Assembly: GCA_002221725.1 (NCBI GenBank)
Contig: NJFT01000173.1
Location: forward strand, 1-64,000
From: Scedosporium boydii
Taxonomy: Eukaryota > Ascomycota > Sordariomycetes > Microascales > Microascaceae
Reading direction: 5' to 3'
DNA length: 64,000 nt
The notes under the pieces are model-generated. The model was given only the letters and a program-made list of their open reading frames with translations, made no database searches and was not told the DNA's origin. Shown here piece by piece: positions 22,566-34,623 of this stretch. Position numbers and translations under genes: made by a program. Each line of letters opens with the position of its first letter. Within the stretch, counting starts at the first letter, position 1.

Positions 22566-25105
22566 ATGTCTCTTGTGCCATATAGTTCGAGGGAAGGGCG
22601 TGAAATCATTCTGCAAGTACCCTATGGAAATGATCTCCTTGGCGGCTCCTTTTCCAGAAGGTGTTGCCATTACCTCTCGTTGCCCATTGCTGACTCGGTG
22701 AAACTGGATGAAGGCAGCATCGGAATGCCTTAGTCGTGAGGGACCCATCCTCTCGTCGGCTCGAGATTCGTGGCCTGGCAGAATGTCCAACGTGCCATCG
22801 GCCGCTTCGTTCCCCATCACCTGAACGCCATTACGATCTCCCGGTCCCCGAACAGTCCTATGTCAGCCCGAATTATTTTCGAATGTTGAGGGACACTCAT
22901 GCCATTGAGGAGCAGAACCAGAGCTCGCGCAACCCTCCTAGCCCAATTCGCCGACTTGTCCAGCACGCTCAGTCTCGCGAGGTTGACGTTGATTCCTCAC
23001 CAGCCAACGGAAACTTTGGCGGGACGCGTACATCGTATCAGGAACGCGGCCGAATCCGTCGAGATGCCTTCAGTCCCAATTATTTCAACACTTTTTTCGT
23101 TGAGGAGAGGGAACTCGGCAGGGGAGGAAAGGGTGTCGTTCTCCTCGTCCGTCACGAGATTGATGGCTGTCATCTTGGTATGCTACCTGTTACCTTGAGC
23201 CTAAGGGCGTACACGGGCGACTATCAGTGCCGTAAGATAGAACAGAGGACAGCTGCCTGACTACCATGTCTTCTAGGCCACTTTGCGTGCAAGCGGGTGC
23301 CTGTTGGCGATGATCACACCTGGCTTGAGAAGGGTGGGTTTTCTTCCATCACGAATAGCTCCTAGATCTAACCAGTTCTGAAGTCCTCGTTGAGGTCGAA
23401 CTACTTGCAAAGTTGTCACATCCAAACCTCGTTTCCTATCGGCATGTCTGGTTGGAAAACGTAACACTCAATCGCTTCGGTCCCCCTGTTGCGTGTGCTT
23501 TTATTTTACAACAGTACTGCAACGGAGGAGATTTACTACAATACATTCTCGGAGACCTGCAAAAAGAAACTACCAAGGAGGAGCTCAAGGCACAGATGCG
23601 AAGAAGATCTCGGGGACAGACAGAGCGCCCCAAGAATCTCCGCCGTTGGCTTTCCTTTGAGGAGATATACTCCTTATTCAGGGACATCACATCGGGACTA
23701 GCATATCTACATGGTGCTAGCTACATCCATCGTGATCTGAAGCCAAGCAACTGCCTGTTGCATCGCGAAGGAGCTAACATAACCTGTCTCATAAGCGATT
23801 TTGGTGAGGTGCAATCCGAAGGCGGCATTCGTAAGTCTACGGGTGCTACGGGAACTATCTCATGGTGTGCTCCCGAAGTTCTGCGAGCCGACGCAACGGG
23901 CAGATATGGCAACTTCACCACAAAGTCTGACATATTCTCTCTTGGCATGATACTTTACTTTATGTGTTTTGGCCGCCTGCCTTACGCTAATGCGGATGCC
24001 GTTCATGAAGAACTTGAGGATATTGACTTGCTTAGGGCCGAAATCACGGACTGGAAGGGCTTCACGGATGAAAAGAGGGAACGCCCAGATCTCCCCCCTG
24101 AGCTCTACGGGCTGTTGAAGAGACTGCTCGATACTGAGCCGCTCAATCGACCGAGTGCTGCTGAAGTGCTCGCTGCGATGAAGAATGAGACTCCCTTCGA
24201 AGAGGCTTCCCGGTTACCCCAGAGCCCCAATCATCCGCTGTCTCCCTCGAGCGGTCGGGTTCAGAATCTAGACTCCCCATTGGCTCCCGGTACACCCCAC
24301 CCAGGTAGGTATCTTTGCCCCTGTCTTTTTCCCTGCCTTTTAGATGTACCTGGAAAGTCGGCACACATCCGCTCTAGTTGCCACAGGGCGTAGATAGATG
24401 TCTGTGCGTCCTAGATCTGACTTTTCGCTAGAATGTGAGAAGAGCTCAACTCGACTTTCCGCCATCAGCACTGACCGCCCTTTGCTGAGTCCCCTCGTGG
24501 GCTTATCTAAAGGCCCGGTGGCATCCGGGTTTGCACGCGCTCAAGCAAGCCCTTCTAGCCCTAGACATCGAGGGCAGCCCCCCCGCGGTCAGGACGGGGA
24601 TCCCGGCATGATGACGACAACAACGCCGCCCAGTGACCAGGTGCCTGGGACGCGCAATGCAATGCCCGACACACCACTCCTCATGGGCCCTCCGCTTTCT
24701 GTGAACTCCCCGCCAAGGGGCAGCCTATATCCCACCCTCGTCAGCCGCATGTACGAATCTATTGGTGACATGATATGGCAGCCGCTCTTTTCCCGTCTAG
24801 TATTGTTCCTCTTAAAGATGCTTATTCTCGCTCGCCCCTGTTTACCCTTTATGTTCAACTTTACTCTAGGTCTTCCCTTAGTTTTACTTGCAGGTCTAGA
24901 TCTCGGCCTTGCTGCGACGCCGGTAAGGAGCCCTAACCTTCCGAGCTTGCAAGCTGAGAGGGGCCAAACCTTCGCCAGGGGACATCGGATATGGGGCCAT
25001 ACAACAAGCCTTGCATTATTCGCGGTGCATATTCTTCTGGTCTGGGCGTTCGCTCAAATTGGCATATTGTGCCCCAGCACTCAACCGGATATATGGACGA
25101 CCTGA
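22566..25105 (+). CDS. iks1: IKS1-type serine/threonine protein kinase (727 aa)
   Basis: Five exons keep one frame: 22566-22616, 22718-23177, 23277-23333, 23384-24308 and 24415-25105 (728 codons). The N-terminus MSLVPYSSREGREIILQ joins HRNALVVRDPSSRRLEIR, then a CPTCHRP knuckle and SPNYF motifs typical of the family. The kinase domain has ELGRGGKGVVLLV (glycine loop), CKRVPVGDDHTWLEK, the hinge QQYCNGGDL, catalytic HRDLKPSNCLL, DFGEV, and an SWCAPEV activation segment. The C-terminal ~230 residues are Pro/Ser-rich, then hold two or three hydrophobic segments (for example LVLFLLKMLILARP and LGLPLVLLAGLDLGL), so the kinase is probably membrane-anchored. Budding-yeast Iks1 is a poorly understood kinase; the substrate is unknown. 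The last intron was placed at 24309-24414 because nearer acceptors lead to a stop. Confidence 0.85.
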
Positions 25106-25571
25106 TGACAGAATCGACTGCATAACCCAGTCTATCTTTTACAATCCAGTTGATCCTAAATCCGGTTTAGTAGTGCCGCGTCGGGCCCTCCCATAGTTGC
25201 CGCCTCTTCCCTTCGATGTTTGAGCTCTATATGACAATCGACAGTACGGTATCGGAGTCTAGCCGGTAAACTACTCGGAATATATCGATTGTTCAATGTT
25301 ATATGGAACTTGAGGAATGGTCGATGACTGCACTAAGCTTCAATTTTTTGGGGCTAAGAAATGCTAGGGCACTAAAACGGTGGCTGATCTGGAAAACGTT
25401 TTACAGCTTCTGCCAGTTCCCACCGCCGTCTTACGCCTATAAAAAATACTTGCTCCCTAAACAGCACCGTTTAAATTCCCAACCCTGTCACCATCGCGAC
25501 TCATCGAACTACAACACCCCCATCAATCTCAAAACATTCTCCATCAATCTAAACCCGAATCACTCTTCGAA
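25106..25571. other. Intergenic, promoter of the retropepsin-like gene
   Basis: Apart from the TATA-like element and the CA-rich leader, nothing is recognised. A short plus-strand frame starting at 25303 overlaps this leader and is probably not coding. Confidence 0.35.
25438..25447 (+). promoter_or_regulatory. TATA-box-like element
   Basis: TATAAAAAAT lies ~125 bases before the ATG of the retropepsin-like gene and is followed by a C/A-rich leader, as in expressed fungal genes. Confidence 0.45.
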
Positions 25572-26534
25572 ATGAATCTGGATACGTCAGACGCCGTCTC
25601 CGCGGCCTCGCTGCCCGATCAAGACTCAAGTTACGTGTACACAGCTCTCAATCTCGCTTACCAATTTATCAATCAAGAGCATCCCGGCCTCTGTGTCAAG
25701 CTTCCTGAACAAACCACTTGCAGCTCAGCTCTCCGGGAATGCGCTAAGGCTGTCGAACCCATTGAAACCATTATAGCCTTCCCCCGAGTCCCAACGAGGT
25801 CCCCCAAAGTTCGGGAGGCTCTCAGAGCCATCGCCCTGTCTGCCAAGGACAGTCTTGAATCAGGACAAAGCGGCACCGGCCGGGACAACATCGGCCCCAA
25901 GCCGATTTATACCCACGGGCTCCTAAAATACGCAGACGATCCAAAGCCCATCACCAAAGAAGAGCGTGTCCGATTGAAGGAGACATTTTTAGGCGACATC
26001 ACAAACACCCCGACGCGCCATGATGATCCCCACTTTATGATACCAACTCTCTCGGAGGGCTCTTTGCCCGCAGTTGAGTGCACTCCATCCTTAGCAGCTA
26101 TTGACTGCGATGGTACACTCCCCCAAGACGTTATGAGATGTAAGTACGCTTTGTGGGACACCGGCGCGGAGCAAACATTCATTACCGCCGATCTCCTGTC
26201 CAGCACTTTTCGGCAATTTCTCGAAAATGTTCCGATTCACGATCCATATCGGATTGCAAGAGGCAAAAGAGTCCAGGTGTCTTGTTTGATCGAGTTTTCG
26301 AATCATGTCGTGCTTAGATTCGAGACTATCGCAATCGTAGTTCCAGAGGACGCGGCTCCGAACGAGAGAAGGGGAGTTCTATTTGGACAAAGAGGTGTGA
26401 TTAACAAAATCAGGTATGAGTCGGTACCGAGGGAAAGCCTACAGGTGGAGGGCACAGAAATCCCTCAGGACCGCTGGGGTGTTTTTGATGTGAAAACATA
26501 TCTTGGCTTTGATGGAGCCGTTCAAAAATTTTGA
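25572..26534 (+). CDS. Orphan retropepsin-like aspartic protease domain protein (320 aa)
   Basis: This is a single open frame from an ATG in good context (cgaaATGaat). Residues ~188-300 form a retroviral-type aspartic protease fold by pattern: ALWDTGAEQTFIT (the D-T-G-A active site, Asp196), beta-rich VQVSCLIEFSNHVVLRFETIAIVV, and the late hydrophobic-Gly element GVLFGQRGVINKI. Such a monomer would work as a dimer. The N-terminal ~180 residues are unfamiliar and include a Tyr/Asn/Gln-rich helix-like start. No reverse transcriptase, integrase or LTR is visible nearby, the frame has no RIP-type stops, and a TATA-like box and leader precede it. That points to a stand-alone or domesticated protease gene rather than a fresh retroelement piece. 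Proteins of this general kind occur as hypotheticals in Eurotiales; the substrate is unknown. Confidence 0.65.
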   Translation: MNLDTSDAVSAASLPDQDSSYVYTALNLAYQFINQEHPGLCVKLPEQTTCSSALRECAKAVEPIETIIAFPRVPTRSPKVREALRAIALSAKDSLESGQSGTGRDNIGPKPIYTHGLLKYADDPKPITKEERVRLKETFLGDITNTPTRHDDPHFMIPTLSEGSLPAVECTPSLAAIDCDGTLPQDVMRCKYALWDTGAEQTFITADLLSSTFRQFLENVPIHDPYRIARGKRVQVSCLIEFSNHVVLRFETIAIVVPEDAAPNERRGVLFGQRGVINKIRYESVPRESLQVEGTEIPQDRWGVFDVKTYLGFDGAVQKF

Positions 26535-29199
26535 GAGACAGTAGAGAGAGGAGACACCCGATTCTTGGTGCCAAACGCTATATTGCGGCATAATACCACC
26601 AATTATCGAGGGAGATCACTTGACCAAGCAAGAGCGGTGGTGGTGGGGGGTCGCTTGAGAGCTGGCATAGAATTCGACACGTCTAGCATGAGGACTCGGA
26701 GACCAGAACCATGGGTGGAGCCGCTCCAGAGCATTGAACAACCGTTCTTCGCATATATTGTGCCTCCCACACCCAGTTGTTATCACGTTGTTCCAGCAGC
26801 ATGGGCGGTAGGCGGGAAGGGAAGTTATGAATTACTATAACGAGGAATCCGAAGAGTCCGGCTGTGTGCGGCACTGGGACAGAAATGGCACGGATATACT
26901 GGCCGGGTCGATCGCCTTGTCCCATCCCGGCAAAGGGGGACCCGATTAGGACGAGCCGATCATTTCTCGGGACACCAGGCTTATGGCAACTTTCAAGTGA
27001 AACGAAACCTTGCAAACGAAACAATTATGGCGGGGGCTAATCCAAGCTAGGTCTGCCGCCGCTGTTCTAGGAGTCACGATGCCCACAAGATGAGCGGGGT
27101 TAGTGTGGAAACAATGTGAGCTTGCAGCTGGTATGCTACCTCAATATTAAAGCCAGAGTCAGAAGGGCGGGGCAAGAGGGGAAGCTCACAGTGGGGGTGA
27201 AGGCGGAGGTGACGCCTCTTGAGGAGATTTGATTCCATATCCTCAGCATCCGCCAATGCCAGAACCAATGGCGGGCTTCGGATATGGTCCCTAAACTGAA
27301 TCTCGTCCACTCTCGGGCCTGATGTGCTCTGTCAAGTGTGCGTGGATGTGTCGTCCCTCTGTCCATCAGTGTCAGCGGCCGCAGATTTGTCATGGGAACT
27401 CGGAATCCGGATGTGCGACGGTTATCTCTTTTCTGACAGGAGAACTATTCGACGGGGAGGAGCATTAATGTTAGTCTACTTTGTTGCGCATGCTGCCTTG
27501 GAGTTCTTCTCCTTAGTATTACAGCCATTAACAGCAGGACACACGAGTGGGATAAAATGTGTTGACGTGAGGAGAAGGTCCACGACGGGTGAGCGGTGAC
27601 GGCTTGGGTTCCAAAGGAGGAGGTAGATGTGATACAATATAACGCTTCGCGACGTTTATTAGGGGAAAGACTTTGAGTGTAGCCGAAGGTGAATGACTAT
27701 ATATATCCGTTGCCAGTCCTTGAATCGATGGCTCAGAGGAGCTTGGCCACAGAAAAGCACCAACGAAGGACACATCTCACGATTGCTCATCCCCATCGTA
27801 CCGTGTCTGAAAGCTCACTCTGCACTCTCTCCTAACCTCAGGATCGCAGGCGTCAAAGCTAGGTTACGCGGGATATCCAGACCCCCGAGATATCCTTATC
27901 ACTCTGCTTATCGCATCTCCTCGGTAATGGCACCTTGAACGATGCAATCTGGAACCATATGTCGAGTTACGCTGACAAAACATGCGCCTTGATGCGAATA
28001 GACCCCTCGAGCAGTCTTGTGTTGGAGGGATATCAGCATAAACCGGACTCGCTGCGTATACCTAACCCAATATCTGGTGCCGAAGAGTGGGAATGTGTCT
28101 ACACAGGATCTTCCTCCACCACAAATGTGGCCACCGTATCACGGAGCTGCTTGATTCCTGTGGGGATGTTGAGTGCAATAAGGTTCGGTCGAAAGACGTG
28201 TACACAAACAAGTACACGTGCATTGTACAGAGCTGCTCCTTCTACGGCCAGTTTTGAGGGCGTCTACCAAGTACACGCAAACGTCGCCCAACAGCTCGCT
28301 TATCTTCCTGCAGAAATAGTCAGCCTGACTATGCATGGCACGAGGCTTCGGTAGCATGGGATATGCCTATATATATATATTATCACTCCCGCCCCCATAT
28401 ACGGTCGTGTGAACGGGGTTGATAAAGACCCGGCGAATGTTAAGTTGGAAATTCCCAAAATTGATGTGCTATACCTTTGTAGCCTGAGGGAGCTATTGGA
28501 GTTTTTCTCCTGCTCACGGCATGGGATTTTTCACAAACTGGCGGGGTTCAATCTAAGTCAAGGATCCTAGGCGTGGGGTGTGATGAAGTGGGTTCCGGGC
28601 TTGACCATCGAATTTATTTTACCACCACATTATTCCCCGGCCGCAGATATATCAGATATATAAGAGCATAGTGTATAGTTCACCTCTTTCAGAAATGGCG
28701 GGAAGCGAGGGGGGTGCGGGAGAGGAGAGAACAGACATTAGTGTCCCGGAACTCTGTTAATGGGCAAACATGAGGGAAGAGAGAAGGGGGCGGAACATTT
28801 GATAAAAAAGGATTGCCGGCTGATATTTAATTCAAGATGAATCTAATTCAACTCAAGAGATGTTATAAGTGTTACTGAATGCGCAAGAGCTTTGCCAGCT
28901 AACAGGTCGATGCCGCCAAGGCATAATATGATATTTCCATAACAGCAGGTAATAAGATTCTTTCGCCATGAACGGGGTGCCCGCCAGGAAGACATTGTCA
29001 ATCCTCACTCTAAGTCAAGAAACAGCTAAAATGGGGAGGGAGGGGAGGAGGGGAGCGGGTGGAGAATGAGAAGAATCAGCAATTCTATTGGGATATATCG
29101 GTAACGGTAACTTGTGATGATATGAACGAAGCCACGAGGCAACCAATTGGGCCTATGCAGAGCCCATATGTTTTCTATGCGTGACAATGGAATCGCTTG
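26535..29199. other. 2.7-kb stretch without a supported gene
   Basis: Several frames of 80-140 codons exist on both strands (for example plus 27935-28354 and minus 27024-26683), but none shows a domain, and neighbouring frames do not splice into one. A short (TA)n run is at 28,367-28,381, and G/A-rich tracts occur at 28,690-28,800 and 29,030-29,070. It could hold a decayed or lineage-specific gene that I cannot recognise. Confidence 0.3.
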
Positions 29200-30703
29200 C
29201 TATTCTCCAAATTTCTCGGCGAGATACTTCTCAGCATCGAGCGCAGCCATGCAGCCGGATCCTATAGTTTAATAGGGATTAGTTCAAGTACGTGGAAGGA
29301 GATTACCGGCGCTGAACTCACCAGCACTCGTGATAGCCTGCCTATATTTCTTGTCTTGAACGTCGCCGGCAGCGAACACACCTTCGACATTGGTTAAGCT
29401 TGTGCCCGGCTTCGTCACTATATAGCCATCGGCATCCGTTTCTAGTTGGCCTTTGACAAGACTCGTAGCAGGATCGTGTCCGATGGCGTAGAACAGGCCA
29501 TTCGCGTCGATAACCTCCTCAGCGCCCGTAGCGGTGCTCTTGACGAGGAGAGCATTCATGAATCCGGCATCATCTCCCCTAATCTCAACTGGTCGAGTTG
29601 TAAACTTTACGGTAACTTTGGGGTTGGAGAGCAAGCGGTTGGCCATGGTCTTGCTGGCTCTTAGCTTGTCGCGGCGCACAAGTACCGTAACATGGCTGCC
29701 ATACTTTGTCAAGAATAAGGCTTCTTCAGCAGCTGAATCACCTCCACCAATGACCACAAGAGGTTTGTTGCGAAATATGGGAACGGCACCGTCACAAACA
29801 GCACATGCAGAAACACCTTTTTGCCAGTACTCTTCCTCGCCAGGGAGGTGGAGGCGGCGCGCCGATGCGCCCGTGGCAATGACAACAGCGTCGGTGGTAT
29901 GGACGTTAGATTCGGAGCCAAATTCGGTGGTGTACTTAAAAGGGCGTGAGGATAGGTCGAGAGTGGAAACCGTATCCGTGATGACTTCGGTTCCACAACG
30001 AACGGATTGCTCTTTCATTTTATCCTAAGGCTCAAATTACCATTAGAGATCCTATGACGAGCAGTATGGCAACAACAAAAAGGAAGAAAGAAGGAAAAAG
30101 AAAATTGGGGTAAGCGCAGCAGACCATAAGCTCCTGGCCGAGAATACCCTGGGGGAATCCCGGGAAGTTCTCGACATCGGTCGTCGTGGTGAGCTGTCCA
30201 CCGGCCGCTACGTTATTGGCCATGAATCCCTCATAGAGGACGGCTTGGAGAAAGTTAGCATTGCGAACATGCAGACTAGACAACAAGAAGGACGAAAGCC
30301 TTCCCGGCTTGAACGGCCTTGCAGACAAAGGGGACCACGTACGTTTCAACTCGGCCCTCGCAAGATAGATGGCCGCGGTATGGGCGGCCGGTCCCGACCC
30401 AATGACTTCAAGTCCTAATTAGATACAACTGCACGCCATTGTACTCTCGGGGAAGGAGTTTGCAAGTTCTTAGACCGCCCTCCTCCACGCGTGGAATAGA
30501 GGAGGCGACGACATACCGATGATCCTACTGTGCATGGTTCGTGTACCCAGCGTGGGCTTAGAATTTCTAGCAGTCTTGAAAGAAACTGTAGTAGCAGCGA
30601 TGGAGAGCCCAGTCGCGCTCAAACGGAAGGCGCGAGGGAAGGCGAAGGAAAACAGTTTGGCGGCTTGGAGGGAATGGCTCTTCGCGAGAGGTTGAAGATG
30701 CAA
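29200..30703 (-). CDS. trr1: Thioredoxin reductase, possible dual cytosolic/mitochondrial starts
   Basis: This NADPH-dependent flavoenzyme reduces thioredoxin. Five exons are read: 30703 (or 30535) to 30517, 30405-30343, 30243-30125, 30024-29322 and 29261-29200. From the Met at 30535 ([20 protein letters not shown]) the protein is 321 aa, the usual low-Mr TrxR length. FAD-binding [26 protein letters not shown], the redox CAVC in [14 protein letters not shown]-binding GGGDSA and C-terminal [13 protein letters not shown] are all present. An in-frame upstream ATG at 30703 would add 56 residues with no Asp or Glu and many Arg/Ser/Ala, a likely mitochondrial presequence. Intron 3 has an unusual GTCTGC donor. 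The gene is complete, and its neighbours are functionally unrelated. Confidence 0.93.
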
Positions 30704-31302
30704 AGAAATGGAGGTGGGGTCAAGCGCTGTGTCTTGGGGTTTTTTTCCTCTTAAAATATTGATCTCGATTGATCGTTGACGGAGACTAATATCAATAACG
30801 GGCGAGTAATGCTTTGGAGCAGAGCAACCAGCGTTCTCGTTCCAGGCTTAGGCTCTCTTGTCGATTTCTAATCAAACCGAGTATTATAAATTGCTCAAGA
30901 CGAAAGACTCGGCGATGCTGGGATTCTACTACATACTTCGTAGGTGGAGAAAAGTCAATGTTCTGGCTCCTGACTAACTTGCAACAAGGCTTGGCTGAGT
31001 GTGTCGAATGTCTCAGCAGGACGGTATTATTTTGTAGTGTGTCGCTAATTGCTAATGGGGGGCATGGTCCCTGAAAATACAAAGTCTATAGCGTCAGGGG
31101 TACGAAGAAGGGTGACTAAGAACAAGAAGTACCCCTCCGAGGTCGGCCTCGCTAGCAACTTGCGAGATCCTAAACGACAAGTCCACTCCTGCCTTGCCCC
31201 TCCTTACCTTCCATTCGCCTCCTTCGGGATGCCACACCTGTCTAGGAATGGGGCGATCTTCTCTGTCTCTCCCCAAGAATCGACGACTTGAGCTATTGTT
31301 AT
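30704..31302. other. Intergenic, nothing recognised
   Basis: The stretch lies between trr1 (minus, start side) and the 3' end of vps53 (minus). Overlapping short frames occur on both strands at 30,790-31,290 without motifs. Confidence 0.35.
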
Positions 31303-33918
31303 CTATCGCCTGTCTTCGCTGCTTGCGCCGACACTGCCGTCCCGCTTCCCAAATCTGGCCCCCAATCCACCAATATCTCGCTTGAAAAAGTTACCGAAAC
31401 TTCTCAGGTTCTCGTTGATAGTTGCCTTTTCGGGAACACCTGCGCCCGATTTTTCCGAAGCGCTGGTACCCATTTCCCTTGCAGCGTTAAGTAGTTTTTC
31501 ACCCAAGGAGCCTGCGTCGAATTTCGCCTGGAGGCTAGGCCCCGTTAGGATGGCGGTAGTATTTATCGACCCAATGCCAGTACCTGCAGCTCCAGCTGCC
31601 GGCATGAGCGAAGCCAAGAGTGGTGAGCTTGACACGAGCTTCGCGCTGGATGTGCTATCCCTGTGGACCGCGTAGAGCTCCAGTAGGTGCGGTTGCTCGT
31701 GTTTCCTTACCCCTTTCATGTCTAATATCTTTCTAAAATTCGTCTCCGATCGGTCGCCAATGTGAATGAGATATGCTTGGACTAAACCCTCTGGTGGTGT
31801 GGGCCGGACTTGCAACGTCTTGAGGAGCGGGTCCATACGGCCCATGACCTGATTTACTCGTTTTACAAACCCGCCGGTGGTAGGATGTGGTTCGGATGAT
31901 GGGTTGTGATGAGCGAGAAAATTTTCGAAGGCTTTGGTAAGTACATATTTGTCCAAAAGCATCTAGCCGAAAGTCAATCAAGATGTGACCAAGTGAACTG
32001 TATCGGGAAAGGGGGGAGCGCCTACCTGCTCGGCACCGACTTCAGATATCGGCCGGCACTGGACTATGTTGTTTATATAAGACATCGCAATATGTTCGAC
32101 GAGATTGTCACAGAACGCGCGGGCATATTGAGACTTATGAATAACAGAAAGGATCTGCTCGACCTTGGCGTTCACGTGTTTTAGGAGCTCGCCGACGTAG
32201 GAACTTTGGTCTCCTACGCTCTCCATGGTGCTCCAATTGGTATTCCTCATTTCCCGCCAGGCCGGATCACAGTCTCTGGTAACGTCTCGGACCAAAGCCA
32301 GGACAGCGGCGCTTGCCACACCCAGAAAGGCATCCGACTGGGATGAGAGATCTACCTTGGAGGCCAACTCTGGATCAATCCGCTTCTTGATATTTTCCTC
32401 GAGTTGATTTGTGTTGATGTGCCAGAAATCGGCCGTGTTCAGAACGAGAATGACATCTTGCAGTGAGGGACCTTGTTGCCCTGGCGCTTGGAGAAAATGG
32501 AGGAGGACCTGCTCAGCGTATTCGTCGAGATACTTTGCCAGGATTTTGGAAAGATCTAATAGCCGGTCGCTAGTCGATAGCTTTGCGCATTGGGACAAGG
32601 TCACTTTGTAGAAGTGGAAAAGCTCAATGGCTGACGTTATGACGGCCTGGGGAGAAAAGTCCTCGTCCGGGGGCGTTAGAGGCTGATTCCGGTACTTTGG
32701 TATCATCGCTGCAAGCTGCTTGTCCTGAGACTCTACCCAGAGGTTCAGGTAGGGCTCGAAGGCTACCGAGATTGAGCCGCTATAGCTTTGCGCCCGGTCT
32801 TCGACGGAACTTAGGGTATCAATGCTGGCTCGTGGACCGGTCGCGAACCGCCGATCGAGGGTCTGCTCGAAGTCCAGTGTTTCCTGGAGGCAACTTAGTA
32901 ACAGATTAACATCGATATTGCTGCCATCGGCTCGCCGCATTCTCTTCTCCAGAATCCCCCGAAAATCGTCCCTTGTCCCGTCACAAAAGGCCGTGGCCAG
33001 TAGTTCATTGGCGCGCCAATGAGGTGGAAAAATGGCCGCATGATCATCCTCATGTGTTTTCATCATGCGCTTGAACCATGCGTAGCGACGCCCAATATTG
33101 TCGAGGCTACCAGCCTCGTCATTACCCCTAAACACCTGGCGATATTCCCGAAGCTCGGTATTGACGTACCAAGCCAATAGCCGGGAGCGTGCTGTTTCAC
33201 CGAGGGCATCCATAACAAGACAAGCCTCTATAAGAGTAGTTTTTTGAGCAGAGGCTTCTCCCTTCGCAAAGGCGAGCTCAAAGTCCTCACACACTTGCTC
33301 CAGGAGCTCGCGCTGAAGGTCGGATACCCCTCGGCTAAGGGTTGCTATCTGTTCAATGCTGCGGTAGCTATTGAAGTGCTTCATAAGCTGTATGACGGCT
33401 TGGAGAAGTCCGGCACATTCCCGATACTGTCGGCTCTTCGCGAGCACCCTCAACTGCTCATATGCCGTGGTCAGCATTTGGAGCCGTTTTAGGGCAGTCA
33501 TGCTTCTCGTAAGGTTTCGTTTGGTTCCATCAAGCCGTTTTATGTCTGCGGTCATCGAGGTAATGCTTTTCTCGGTTTCGGTGGCCCGGATCCGAACATC
33601 CTCGATCTTCGCGAACAACTTTGCGAGGTCCTGTTGGGCCGTTTGCATCCTCTCAAGGCTCGAATCCGATCCGTAGGCTTGGACAAGCTCCAAAGTGGAG
33701 ATATCGGCGGAAAGAGTATCATTGTGTCGCTGGACGGTATGGAGAACTCGAGAAATAGAGGAAACAGTCGAGGGATGACCGAAAATCAAATTCAAGTCCT
33801 CAATCGGATCATAGTGGACTAAGCCTCGGAGGTCAGTCTCTCCTTTTCGCCAAATAGGCTCTACTCAATCAAACCGTGACATACCTTTCTCCAATGGTAA
33901 AAGACCGGGCGAAGTCAT
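31303..33918 (-). CDS. vps53: Vps53, subunit of the GARP tethering complex (828 aa)
   Basis: This GARP/EARP subunit tethers endosome-derived vesicles at the trans-Golgi. Exon 1 (33918-33885, MTSPGLLPLEK) joins exon 2 (33818-32026) over a 66-nt intron to give VHYDPIEDLNLIFGHPSTVSS, the conserved Vps53 N-terminus. The long alpha-helical CATCHR-type body follows, with an early coiled coil (ERMQTAQQDLAKLFAKIEDV). Exon 2 ends PISEVGAEQ and joins exon 3 (31962-31303, MLLDKYVLTKAFENF) over a 63-nt intron. Residues such as QILSVIHKSQYARAFCDNLV and LLDKYVL fit Vps53 rather than other CATCHR subunits. The C-terminus is Gly/Ser/Arg-rich (FGNFFKRDIGGLGARFGK). The length agrees with the family, and nothing is truncated. 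Confidence 0.9.
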
Positions 33919-34623
33919 TTCAGAGAAGCTCACGATGCCGAATGTGGAAGTGAATTTCATCGATGGAGGCCATGACGAGGACCAAGACACACGTTAGTCG
34001 AAGTGGACCAATGCATTACCGCGTGAACAACAATTGTAGCCACCAAACACCTTAACCAGGACATACTATTATTTATTCAGCTGTTATACAATGCTACAAC
34101 TACATGCTAATTTTCTTTTAAAATGAGAAAAAAATTTTCGAATAAAAACTTTTTAAATATTTTTAATTTATAATATTTATTTTAAAACATACAATTCTAT
34201 ATAAGTCTCTAACGGTATATGTGAATAAGGTATTTGCATCTATTGCTATTGCTATACATCTGATGACTTATGTAAGCAGACCCGTCTCAAATTGAAGTCC
34301 TACACCCAAATCGTGTGACGGGTTCGCGGCTCAAGGAGAATACTTTGCTTCTCCGATTTCCTATTCTATTTTTCAACTCTTTCCATCATGCAGTGGTTTA
34401 GCAACAGAGCACCCGTATCGCGGAGAGGAAGGGCCAGGCTCCGAGAACATGCTGCGGATGAGGAAAATCTGATGGGATGTCGGGCAGCTTGGGAGATTTC
34501 CCGCCTCAGCCCAAATAGTGTTCTCGCCTCGGAATCATATCACTTCAATTAATCTCAGCTGACACTGTCTGCGATGTAAAATATAAGAGTACTACTACGT
34601 CATGGCGGGCAACCATTACAACC
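33919..34623. other. Intergenic with a small AT-rich patch
   Basis: The first ~60 bases are the probable vps53 leader. A ~90-bp A/T-rich patch at 34,105-34,195 resembles the composition of the left-end transposon block and may be a short repeat remnant. No open frame of interest is present. Confidence 0.4.

Noticed and set aside
22389..22820. 143-codon minus-strand frame
   Set aside because: It overlaps the first exons of the IKS1-type kinase, which carry family motifs.
25572..26534. Retropepsin-like gene as a fragment of the left-end gypsy element
   Set aside because: There is no LTR, RT or integrase nearby, no RIP-type stops, and an own promoter-like region; it is kept as a separate gene.
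27935..28354. 139-codon plus-strand frame
   Set aside because: No recognisable family, signal or intron structure.
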